From NCBI GenBank assembly GCA_033439795.1, contig JAUTDP010000011.1, forward strand, positions 434,001 to 498,000: a stretch of 64,000 nt of DNA. Direction: 5' to 3'. Below the pieces are notes generated by a model. It was not told the origin of the DNA. It ran no database searches and was given only the letters and a program-made list of their open reading frames with translations. Below are positions 19,765-30,457 of this stretch, in pieces (positions within the stretch are counted from its first letter, which is position 1; each line of letters starts with the position of its first letter). The position numbers and the translations under genes are program-made. The stretch comes from Sordaria brevicollis (taxonomy: Eukaryota > Ascomycota > Sordariomycetes > Sordariales > Sordariaceae).

Positions 19765-22700
19765 TCACCCCCCCTCTTCCCTTCCCTTCACCATCACCAT
19801 CAACCTCTCCCTCTCCCTCTCCCTCTTCTCCCTCCACCACCCCCTCAACCCCTCCACCAACCCCTTACACCAGCCAATCTCCAACAACGCCTCCTCCCCA
19901 ACCCACCACTTCCACCTCGTCACATCCTCAGGCGGTCTATCACTCCAATACTTCTTCAAACTCCCACCTTCATATTTATGATTCTTCACACCCATCAACA
20001 ACACCACCTCCCCCGGCTTGGGGTTGAAATCCTCGGCGTCCAAGAAAACGTTAAGCAAGATATGTTTGGTGGTGGATTGATCGGCTAATCGGACGATGCG
20101 TTGGGTGAAGGACGGTGGAAACGGACAGGGCTCGACGTCGGAGTTGGATACGACGATGGCGAGGACGTTGCACATCCAGTTTTGGGCGAAGGGGAGGTGG
20201 GGGATTTGTCGCAGGGGACAGAGTTTGAGGGGGATGGTGGGGTCGGTGGCTAGGTGAGGGTTGGGTTTGGGAGGGGGGAGGGAGATGGGGGGTTGCGGTT
20301 GAGGTGGTTGAGGGGGCGGTGTTGTTGAGCTTGAAGTTGAGCCTGAGGTTGAGGCTGGAATTGCTGCACTGGCTGTTTTCGTGGCTGGAACTGTGGTCCG
20401 GTAGGATGTGGTAGTAACTGGGGTTGCAGCTGAGGTCGATGCGCTTGAGGTTGAAGCTGAGGTTGAGGCCGTAGTTGAGGCTGAAGTTGGGGATGAGGTT
20501 GGGCAGCGGGTTGTACCACCGAGTACGGCTGCGGACGAGACTGCACCTGTGCCTGCGGTCTAGGCTGAGGGGGTCGCAACAACGGATTCGGCTGGAGATG
20601 AGGTCGAGTCTGAGGTTCCGGTTGCTGCTGAGGCCGTGGCTCCGGTTCCTTTTGCACTCGCGGTTCACGCCGTCGTGGAAGCTCCAGAATCCTCCTCTGA
20701 TAGACCTGATTAACTTCAATAGCCGCCGGTCGAGGCTCAGGACGTTGAAGTGGCTTAGCTTCGTACTCCAGCCTAGGTTTCGCGAGTGGCCGATCTGGAT
20801 TCTGCAGCTGGAAAATTTCCTGCGCAGTGATGGACGACCTAAAGAACTTTGGCTCCTGTCTCGCAGTAATGATGGGCTTGCTGACAGGTTTCGGCGGCTT
20901 TGGCGGTTTAGGCTCTTTCGGCTTGTTCTTCTTCTCCCATTCCTTCATGAATGCGTCCACCTCCCAGATAGTCATGTTTTCCCACCCTGGCGGAAGGATC
21001 TTGTTGAAATCCGGACGAGTGTACTCGGCCAAATATTTTTCCGCTTCTTGCTTCCGCAGCTCTGCCAGCCTTTCCTGTTCTTTCCTCTCCAGTTCCGCCC
21101 TGTATCCAGTTTCCACCCACCAGGGCTGTGGCGGTTCGGGCTCCTTCTTCTCAGCCTCCTCCTTCTTTTTCGCCTTCTCTTTCTCGCTCGCTGTTGGCGA
21201 TGCTGGCACTGGCGGCGCCGGACCAAGCTCTTCTTCCATGGCCCTGAGCTCTTCTTTCTTAAGCTCTCTTATGAACTTCCTGTCGTAACCAACGGGGACC
21301 ATGTTGCCGACGATCAGACAGATCATTTTCGTCGTCTTGGGCTTGTCATCTGCTTTGTTATTGTCGACGTCTTTTTGCTTCGTCTGTGGCCCACCTTGCA
21401 TCCCGTTACCCATCTGTTTCCGCTCCATAGCCTCCTTCCTCAACTTCTCCAACCTCTCCGGATCACCAATCCCATCATCAGTAATTCCTATCATGTAGGT
21501 GTCCTGCACCCCGATCTTCCTCGGCACAAGTGGACCACAACTTATATCCTTCAGAAGCGGATTCCTCTTTGTTTGTCCCATCTTAGCAACAGCGGCAACA
21601 ACCTCAGGCCGAACCCGCGGAACAACCTCAACTTCAACCTCCTCGAACTCCACAATCACGTCGCCCACCAAGCGCACATATGACCCCTCTCTCACATCGC
21701 CTCTCGCTTTCTTAACCCACTTTTTATGCCACTTGGTTTGCATCTCTACCTCTTTCTTTTCCTCTTCTTTGGCCAGTTCCTCGGCCGTTTTCTCTTTGCC
21801 GTCCTTTCCCTTTCCCGCATTACCCTCCGTTCCAGCCCCCGACTTGGCAGCCTCCCCGACCACCACCTCTTTCCCGTCTTCGACGTCCGGTTCAGAAGCC
21901 CACTCATCAAAATCTTTCCCCAATACCAGATAATGGAACTCCGGTCTCAAAAGAGCTTGCACCCAGAACTCGCCATCGTAGAGTTGCAGACGAATGAGAA
22001 GGTTTGGGGGTCCCATAGGTGGTTGGGATGAGGAAGATTCGCTAGGAGGGTGTGGAGGGGGAAGACCATAAAAGGGGTCGCCTCGGTGATTATCTACCGA
22101 AAGTACCGAACGGGAAGAGGAGGAGGCTGAGGAGTTATAGCCCCGGCGTTGAGACCAAGTCCGTTTCTGAGAGGTCCGGGATAACTGGCTCGGTGGCGGT
22201 GGTGGGGCTTGGCTAGATGGTGGTAGCTGATAGTCTGCATCAACATTGGACATGGAGATGTCTGAATCTTCAAAATCAGTTTCTTGGACTTCCTCGCGAG
22301 GTCCTGCCGTAGCTTCTTGGTAACTGTCCATGTCATAGTCCTCATCTCCTCCGTTTCCTCCCCTGAGTCCAACGTCGTAGTCGTAGTCCTCATCATCATT
22401 ATCATCATCATCACCTTTCGCGGTTCCGCCTTCTGAAGCTAGGCCGCGGAACGAGGAACCTGCTCCTGGGGAAGGCGGAGGAGAGCTTCCTTGCTGGGAG
22501 TCATCGTCGTCGTAGTATTCATACTCATACTCCTCCTCCGAGCCGAGTTCTGATGGACTGGGAGTGTCATCGGGCATTTTGAGGTATTGGATGCCGGTGA
22601 CGAGCATCACCACCCCCTTGGGGGTGACCACATCTTTCCCAGCAGTTTGCCCCTCGTCTTCTCTCACCACATCTTCTCCCGTACCCTCAATGCCAACATC

Positions 22701-23029
22701 TTTCAGCCGTTCACCTATCTTCCCCGCTCTTCCTTTCCCCGGATCCGCCGCTGCCTCTCTCTCAATCCCTTTCTCGTTCGGCCCTGGAACATTGGCCGGG
22801 AGCGGATTAAGGGGCCAAACCTCAGGAAACTTCCCATTCATAATCATATACCTCACCACCCCCCTAGCGGCTTTCACATCCAAATCAATCGCCCTGTTTC
22901 CATAATCCGGGTCGTGAGAGACGATGGGGCAAGCGGCGATGGACACTTCGGAGTCGTAGGGGTCTAGGATATCACCACCTGCACCTTCTTCTCCTTGTCC
23001 CTCGGGTTTTGGTGGACCTCCTCCTCCTC

Positions 23030-23062
<33 letters not shown>

Positions 23063-24164
23063 ACTCGGTTTGGGCTTGGGCAGCTCCTTGGGCTGCGGCT
23101 TGCTGAGGATTGGCTTTGGCTTGCGCTGCTTGACGTTCTGCCTCGGCTTCAGCCTCGTCTGCGAGTCTAGCTTCGCGGAAGGTTTTCCATGGGATAGTAG
23201 CGGGTTTGTTTTGGTTTCCAATCCCAATTCTAATTCCCGCATTTGGTGGGTTATTGGGGGGGTGTTCCCGTTCCCTCTCGCTCACAGCAGCTTTAGGCGG
23301 ATGTACTACTTTGCTGGCGGTCTTTTGGGCAGGGGCAGGGGCGGCTTGACGGATAGTCTCCTCCTCCTTGTTGTTCTGTTTACTGCGGATACTCAACCCC
23401 GACATCACCGGCGGCGACGATCCAAGAGTTGGGTCGGGGCTGGGACTAATAACTCGTTTTGGGCGGGGTGGTGTTCCCAGGATGGCAGCTTCGGGTTTCT
23501 GTTCGGCTTCGTCGTCGGCTTCGTCGTCCAGATCCAAGTCTGAGTCCAAATCCATGGTTTGTAACCAATCCCGCACTTTATCAACCCGTCCGCCTGGGAT
23601 CGGGACTGGGAGGGTGGGAGCGTCGAGGCCGAGGATGTCGCCTTTCCCGTATCCGCTGTCTCTGCTTGGGACATTGTCCTTCCCGAACCCAGGATTTCTC
23701 ACCAACCCAGCTTCTCTCCCAGGCCCAAGATCTCTCCCAGGCCCAGCACTTCCCCCAGGCCGAGAGCGATTCCCAAACGCAGCCGAGTGATCCAGCCCGA
23801 GCACGTCTCCTTGCCCATAAGCCTTTTCCTTTCCCTTTCCCTTCCCCTTCCACCCATAATCTCGCCCAGCCCCATGATTAAATCCAGGTTGCCGTTGCGC
23901 TGATGGCGGAGGTCGATCATCGTACTCCTCCAAGTCCTCGTCCGGATCAACAGCCTTCCCCTTCCCCTTCCAATCAACCGCTGCTCTTTCAGGTGGTCGT
24001 TGTCCCGATGGTGGTGGTGGTCCCCGTGGTCCCTGTGGTCCGTCTCCATCCAACCCATGAGCCTCCAAAAACGCATTCAACTCATCGTCGTCAAAGTCAT
24101 CGTCTATGTCTATATCCATCATGTCGACATCTTGATCTGGATTCCGGTTCATGTTGAAGGCCAT
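19765..24164 (-). CDS. Very large low-complexity protein with C-terminal OB-fold-like segment (frame join uncertain)
   Basis: An uninterrupted 1304-codon frame runs from ATG at 24164 to 20250, with an acidic start (MDIDIDDDFDDDELNAFL), a poly-Ala run coded by GCT/GCC repeats (near 23032-23063), acidic EYEYEYYDDDD, a charged helical section and a Pro/Gln tail. Internal blocks such as LLIRLQLYDGEFWVQALL and GSYVRLVGDVIVEF look like beta-barrel strands. A conserved-looking block, WMCNVLAIVVSNSD to VFLDAEDFNPKPGEVVLLMG and GGSLKKYWSDRP, sits at 19765-20210 in another frame, open upstream to about 20560. That block resembles a telomere/single-strand-binding OB fold. An intron or repeat-length frameshift between about 20300 and 20560 probably joins them. 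Family not identified; nucleic-acid binding is inference. Confidence 0.6.
23032..23063. repeat. CTG/GCT trinucleotide repeat (poly-Ala coding)
   Basis: About ten GCT-type triplets inside the large ORF, encoding an alanine run on the minus strand. Confidence 0.8.
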
Positions 24165-25255
24165 CCTGATGATCTGTTGAAATTATTTTCGAGAAAAAAC
24201 GCCAACCGAAAAAAAAAAAGTGTTGATGAATCGTGATGTTAAGACTGTCTGTCCAATGTACCTAGACGGTTTGTGGGCTATGGATGGTGGCGATGCGCTT
24301 CCGACTTTGCTTCGTCTGCTTCTGCTTCGGTGTGGTTGACGAGATTGATGGAGCGCATGATTGTTTTACATCAAGGTCGACTTTTCCGTTTTTTTTTTTG
24401 TTGGCTCGATTCCCTGGTTTCAAAGGTTTTTTTCGAGATTGACGATCCAGGTCGATGTCCAGGTTCACAATTCGATGTTGAAATCGGGCATGTGAGGACG
24501 AGATGGAAACGTGGAAAATGCGGGAATGACAAAGGGAAATCCACCAGAGGTGGGACGCGACTTTTGGTCGAACGGCACGCGTGGATTGGTGGGGCGAAAC
24601 TTTAATTTGTACAGCTGCAATGGAGCCATTCCCCCGGAGTTAACGTCAGTCTGGGGCATCCTGGGACTTGGTCAGCCTGAGCTTACAGCTATCATGCTCT
24701 TCTACGAGTAACGCTCTCGTTAAAACCAGAAAACGTCAGAAGCAAATAAAATAAGCTGGGTATTGAAGATCTGTATAAAACGACATGGCTACAATTAAGC
24801 TGGCCCAAGAACCTCCTCGTCTCTAAAATGCCTGCCTCGAAACACCTCCCCTTGAAAGCTCCCTTCCGCCTCGTCTCAGCACATCTGTGTATGTATTCCG
24901 TGAAATATTGATATCTAATCTTCCTCTTCAGAAGACCTCATTAAGATAGAAAGTGTCGGCGCAAAAGCTGCAGACAGCGAGATGCGAAGGAGCTTCCGGT
25001 ACTAAAAAAAGAAATTAAGAGGTTCCACTCCACCGCGAAATAACCATCACACCAACAAGACGTAGCAGTAAAGTGAATAAACGCATTCGCATCCCGTTTT
25101 GCGCCATCGCTTGTTCCCGACCCAAACAAAGCTTTCTTTTTATTTCTGCCCCCCATTATTCTCTCGAGGGCGTATCGGTCGTTTCGTCTATATCGGGGAT
25201 TTTGGGTCTGCCGACTCTCCGTCAAGTGTCTTCACTGATTGTTGTTGGGCTTCTC
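24165..25255. other. Intergenic, 1.1 kb
   Basis: 5' region of the large low-complexity gene and 3' region of the septin gene. No gene supported; ORFs are short and without domains. Confidence 0.5.
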
Positions 25256-26385
25256 CTAGTAGCCGTTCATGGTCATGCGTTGGGAGTTGCGGCTCATCTC
25301 GCGATCGGCAGCTGGGCTGATTGGCCTGCTGCCGTGTCCCTGCGCACTGCTCTCCTTGAGGGCCAATAGCTGCTTGGCACGGAAGGTTTCGTAGTGGATC
25401 TGGGATGTGGTTTCGATGAGGTCCTGGAGGTGGGTGCGGAGGAGGAAGTTTCGGAGGTAGATGAATTCGCAGTGGTTCTCGTCCTCGACGTTGATGACGC
25501 CCCAGCGGTTCTGGCGGCCACGGACCTGCTTGCCGTTGACAATGATGCTCTTTTCGGAACCGACGACGGCGAAGGGAATGAGGGACTGTTGACGTTCGTT
25601 AGTTGTTGTTACTTCCTAGAACAATGCGACTAGCTCACCTTGATCTGCTGGTTGAGAGAGCGCTCCTCCTCATCGAGCTCGTCGTTGTCGTAGGGGTACA
25701 TCTTGAGGTTGTGGAAAGCAAACTCCTCCTTGATGCGCTCCTTGAAAGCCTGGCGTTCTTCCAGCGTAAGGGAGTCCGACTTGGCGATCACGGGCACAAC
25801 GTTGACGACATCCGAAAGCTTCTTGAGGACGACAATGTCGATGGGCTTGAGCGAGTGGCCGGAAGGCTGGATGAAGAAGAGGCAGCAGTGGATGCGGGTA
25901 TCCTGGATGTAGCGCTCACGCTGGGCAGTGAGTTCCTTGCGGAGGTAGGCAGAGTGCTGGTCCTTGATGTACTTGACGATGGGATCCCAGCAGCGGTCGT
26001 TGTTGATCATGTCGCCGTAGCCGGGGGTATCGACAATGTTGAGGCGGAGACGGACGCCATTCTCCTCGATGATGTGGGAAACGGACTGGATCTCGGTCGT
26101 GGATCGGACGGTCTCGTCGGGCTGGAGGCGACCCTTGGAGTCGATGAGGTGGGAAGCGAAGATGGTGTTGATGAGGGTCGACTTGCCGAGGCCGGTTTGG
26201 CCTGGTCACACGTATTAGGGACATGTTCTCTAGTGATTATCTCTAGGGGATTGGGCTGACATACCAACGCAGATGACATTGAACTGGAAACCGCGCTTGA
26301 GCAACTTGCGCTCAATCTGGGACGTGATGCTGTCGAAACCGACGTGGGTCTCGGGGTGGACGGTGGCAGGGCCCATGGTCGACAT
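25256..26385 (-). CDS. cdc-10: Septin, CDC10 type
   Basis: 337 residues from three exons on the minus strand: 26385-26265, 26201-25639, 25585-25256. Introns of 63 and 53 bp have donors GTATGT and GTGAGC and CAG acceptors. The first 40 codons contain HVGFDSITSQIERKLLKRGF, matching the start of yeast Cdc10. The GTPase P-loop is GQTGLGKST, G3 is DTPGYGD, G4 is AKSD, and the septin-unique element includes GVINVEDENHCEFIYLRNFL and HLQDLIETTSQIHYE. There is no long C-terminal coiled coil, as expected for Cdc10. Septins form hetero-oligomeric filaments at septa, hyphal tips and branch points. The gene is divergent from bL32m across 1.05 kb. Confidence 0.95.
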
Positions 26386-27440
26386 TGTGATTGTTTGGTT
26401 GCTAACTTGGGGCTATTCCAAAAAGCAGGTGATGGAGGGGAGGAGAAGGATTAGAGAGTAAAAGGAGAAGCGAATGAAAGATGATGGCTTGTCGTCGAAA
26501 GAAGGGCGCGGGTTGGACTGGGAGACGGGAAAGAAGAGAAGAGTGTTGGTGTGCAGGACGTGGTCGTGGAAATGAAACAAAGTGCTGGAATTAGGGGACA
26601 AGCAAGCAATGGCAATGGAGGTGGATGAGGTGGGAGATGGACAGGAACCAAGGGAACGTGATTGTGCTTTCCCCCGTCCCCGTATTCTACAGACTGCTAC
26701 TGTACTGCTGTTGTCGCTGCTGCCCGTTTCTATTGCTGGCGGCCTTCTGCACGTTCCTGCCAAACAACAATTTCCCCTTCCTCTTTCCTCTTTCCAGGGG
26801 TCGACTTTGCCAAATTGAAGTCTGCGAATCACTGTCACGACCGCGAATCACCAGCAAGCTTCAGCTTCCTGGGCCGGGGAAAGGGGCAGGCGCACCTTGC
26901 CGCCCAGCTCGTTTGATTGGCCCTGTGGAGCCCATGCTTCAGGAACACCCGGATTGGGTTAACCCAGAAGCAGGAGCTGCACTAATTGCACTAACACAAG
27001 TCTTAACAACCTGGGGGACCGCAGCTGGTCCGTGTCACCCATGTCTGATTTTTTTTGAGACGGGTGGATCTCCACGATGGATGCTGCCGTCCCGCGCGCG
27101 GTGGTGGTCAGTCCCGTCTGGACTTTCGGCCCCGGCAGAGCAGGCACTCGCAAGTCCCAAAGATTCCCAACTCCGCTCTCCGACCTCCGATCCCGAATTC
27201 GCGATCCGACCACCGGGACAAACAAACACCTTGACGGCCACAGCACAGGACAGCACAGGACAGCACAGGGTCTGGAATTTGAACAAGGGAGGGAACACAC
27301 ACCACGGACGACGACTAGGGACCGAACAATATTCTCGCGCGACGACTCCCCGAATTGACTTTTTGCGCATACCCGAAACCTCGAATTCATTCCGTCTTCT
27401 ATACCCAGCAGCAATCCGATACCCCCGAATCTTCTTCACA
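26386..27440. promoter_or_regulatory. Divergent promoter region, septin and bL32m
   Basis: 1.05 kb without a supported gene, between divergent starts. Contains three tandem CAGCACAGGA units at about 27239-27269. A long ORF crossing into bL32m is only an upstream extension of that frame. Confidence 0.5.
27239..27269. repeat. Short tandem repeat, 10-bp unit
   Basis: Three consecutive CAGCACAGGA/G units in the bL32m upstream region. Confidence 0.8.
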
Positions 27441-27898
27441 ATGGCCGCCGTCGCCCCCGCCATGCGGCTCTTCAGCCCCACGACCTTCTTCCAGACCCTC
27501 CGAACCCAGACTCAGCGCTTCGGTGTGCCCGCCGCCCTCAACAACACCCACTTCGCCCTCCCCGCCGCCGCCATCTCGCTCCTGCCCCGGATACCGTCCC
27601 TCCTCGAAGACATCTGGGAGAGCATCCTGCGCGCCGTGCCCAAGAAGAAGACGTCGCACATGAAGAAGAGACACAGGCAGATGGCCGGCAAGGCCCTCAA
27701 GGACGTCACACATCTCAACCGCTGCCCGGCTTGCGGCAGCCTCAAGAGGATGCACCACCTGTGCTCCAACTGCTTGGGAAGTATGTTGTGGCACTGGGGA
27801 TAGGGTCAAAGTACTAGGGAAAAATGCTGACTGACCACAAAACAGAGCTCAAGGGATTCATGGACCGCGAGGGTGGTAGCAACGCCAAGGCCTACTAA
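27441..27898 (+). CDS. mrpl32: Mitochondrial ribosomal protein bL32m
   Basis: 130 residues: exon 1 27441-27780, 65-bp intron (GTATGT to ACAG), exon 2 27846-27898. An N-terminal presequence rich in Arg, Ala and Ser precedes AVPKKKTSHMKKRHRQM, the bacterial L32-like start exposed after cleavage by the mitochondrial m-AAA protease in yeast. The zinc site is CPACGSLKRMHHLCSNC. The spliced end reads GKLKGFMDREGGSNAKAY. It belongs to the large mitoribosomal subunit. The earlier start of the long open frame at 26625 is not supported: 27441 has a good context (CACAATGG) and gives the normal family length. Confidence 0.93.
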
Positions 27899-28499
27899 GT
27901 GCGGAGGGAAGAGGAAGAAGAGAGGAGGAGGAGGATGGGATAAGGGCATGTGAAAGTGCCTGGACGCATATAGCATTTGGATGTTGCTATATCCCTCCCA
28001 TACCACATGGCATCTGTGTACGAGCTGGGTGTCCGTATGGAAAACGAGACAATGTATACTATCTTGTACATCATATACCAAAAGTGTCTGCGCCGGTTAT
28101 CGATAAGAGGGGGCCTGGTATGGTTAAGTTCCATGGTGCGGACGATACCATCACTTTGGCCGAACGCACTTCAATCCAAAAAGTAAAACCACGTTCCGTT
28201 TGACCCGTTTACCGCGAGAAACACAAGATCAAAGAACACTCGATTTATCCCATCTCCAAGGTGGATTTCATATGCCCAAAGGTACGTACCTGGGAGAGGC
28301 TCTGGAACTGGACCCCAGCTAGCACCGGCGGATGTGACGTCTTGAAAGCTGCAGCAACTGCCCCACCATACCTTATTGCTTGTCCCGTCTCCAACTGTCA
28401 CCAGAACCACTTCCATTCTCCAAACAACAACTTTCTTACTACAACATCTTTTCTGCCGCAAACCACTTTACGATACGCCTCGTATATGGATAGGTGACA
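27899..28499. other. Intergenic, bL32m to Ski8
   Basis: 600 bp, 3' flank of bL32m and promoter/5' leader of the WD40 gene. No gene supported. Confidence 0.5.
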
Positions 28500-29901
28500 A
28501 TGGTGAGCTCCTACGCTTCCCAGCCCAATGCGCCAGAAATACTAACCATCTACGACAGTCGAAACAATACTTGACCCTCCACACGGTGGACCAAGGTAAG
28601 CTTTCCCTTCTCCCCTCCTGCATCACCACCCCATCACCTTCCACCCTCCCTTCGCGACACCTCCTCTTCCACGCCCAATAGCTAACAGTGACAAAAGCCC
28701 ACCCAACAGAAATCTTCTCCCTCGCCCCCACCTCCACCAGCTTAATCTCCGCCTCCGGCTCCTCCCACCTCCTCATCCACTCAACCACCACCTCCTCCTC
28801 CTTCCCGCTCTCCCAAACCCTCTCCAACGCCCACCGCCTCGGATGCCACCACCTCGCCACCTCGCGCTCCGGCCCCGGCAACACTTTCGCGTCAGTCGGT
28901 TTCGGCGGCGAGACCAAGATCTGGCGCCGCTCCCCCGACACAGACAAATGGTCCCACTACTGGACGCTCCCGACCCCAACCTCCAAAACCGAAAAGGGCG
29001 ACGTCTGGGCCGTGAGCCTAAGTCAGGATGAGGGGTACCTGGCGTGCACGACGAGTGATGGGAGGATTCACGTGTGGGATTTGGAGGGGAGGGCGAAGGT
29101 GCAGACGTATGAGACTGGTGCTTCGGCAGGAGGAGGTAACAACAGTGGAAATGGGGGAGGAAATGGGGTGGGGACGGGAAGCTTTGCGATGGCGGTGGAT
29201 CTGAGCAGGGACGGCAAGTTTACGGCGAGCGGACATGAGAATGGAGGGGTGTATGTGTTTAATAATGATGCGGGGAGGATGGTGTTTTCGCTTTCTGGTA
29301 GGGTTTTCTTCTCTTTTTTTTCATGGTTTCTGTTCTGCCCGGTTACTTCTGGTCAGATCAAGTCTGGGCTGGTCTGGTTTGGCTACCTAGTCAGGCTAGT
29401 CAGGACTGGGCTGGCTTCTGGCTTCTGGCTACTCGTCCCGTTCCCAACCAGGGCAGACAACTCTATGAGAACAACCACGCTAACGAGTAACGTCCAGGCC
29501 TCGCAAAACCAATCCGCACCCTCTCCTTCTCCCCCGGCTGCCGCCGCCTCGCCGCCGCCGGCAACGCCGGCATCATCGCCATCTACGACATGCAACACGG
29601 CGAGCACGTCGCCAACCTCGTCCCCACCGGTTCGCGTCCAGCGTGGATCACCTCGATCGACTGGAACGACACGGGCGAGTACCTACTCTCTGGCTCCCTC
29701 GACGGAAAAGTACGGGTGTGGGACGTGGCCAAGGGCGTTTGCGTCGCCACCCACAGCGAGACGGAATCCGCGATTTGGAGCGTCAAGTGGTTACCCAAGT
29801 CCGAAAAGACGCTGGCGCCGGGCATGGGGAAGGGGGAGATGTTCGTGGCGGCGGGGGCGAATAGGAGTTTGACGTTTTATCGGGAGGCTACGGGGTCGTA
29901 G
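28500..29901 (+). CDS. ski8: Ski8 (WD40) component of the superkiller/exosome complex
   Basis: 347 residues from four coding exons: 28500-28502, 28559-28595, 28698-29297, 29498-29901. Exon 1 carries only the ATG; the GTGAGC donor follows directly. Splicing gives MSKQYLTLHTVDQAHPTEIF, the typical Ski8 start. WD repeats include DGRIHVWDLEG, GGETKIWRR, NGGVYVFNND, NAGIIAIYDM, DGKVRVWDVA and the closing ANRSLTFYRE. Branch sites GCTAAC precede the second and third acceptors. Ski8 scaffolds the Ski2-Ski3 helicase complex that feeds mRNA to the cytoplasmic exosome and limits dsRNA virus in yeast; in some fungi it also acts in meiotic recombination. The exon 3 linker contains a Gly/Asn-rich insertion. 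Confidence 0.88.
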
Positions 29902-30457
29902 GGGAACAATGGGCCTCCTCAGGTTGGAAGGAAGAAGGGTTATTGAGGGGTTTCACTTGAGGAGCCTCGGACACCGTTTGATGATACCGAAGGATGTCAG
30001 TGAATGAACTGACTAACTGACTTTGAGGCGGAGGAGACATACCTACAACATTTGATGGGGCGGGGGAATGGGAAGTTACAGCAAGAAGTAAAGAGCGTTG
30101 AAAGGGGCAATAACATAACTAGACGAAGAGTCTACATAGAAGGTAGCGTGTATCAAAGCATACATTGAACAATCTCAAATCAAATCAGAAGCACAAAGGC
30201 AGTATATAGTAACCAGCGGGCCAAATTTTCTGTTATAAGATACTGACAGCAGCAGCCTGACTTTGAACCACATGCGTGTTCCTGTCCTTAATTCTTAAAA
30301 TCGGGGACTCCGAAGTAAGAGTCCGCAAGTATCATGTTACATTCTTCTTCACCTGCATAGTACCACTTGGTCTTGTTTACTTCTAGGTACCTATGAAAGT
30401 ATAGAAACCACATCGTCGTAATCCAGACTTGCTCCCTCACCTACTGTAACTTGATGT
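29902..30457. other. Intergenic, Ski8 to the 2EXR-like gene
   Basis: Convergent 3' flanks; no gene supported. Confidence 0.45.

Noticed and set aside
20475..21683. 402-codon plus frame over the large gene
   Set aside because: Leu/Arg-rich antisense shadow of repetitive coding DNA.
25603..26259. 218-codon plus frame over the septin gene
   Set aside because: Antisense shadow of the GTPase domain, crossing both septin introns' logic.
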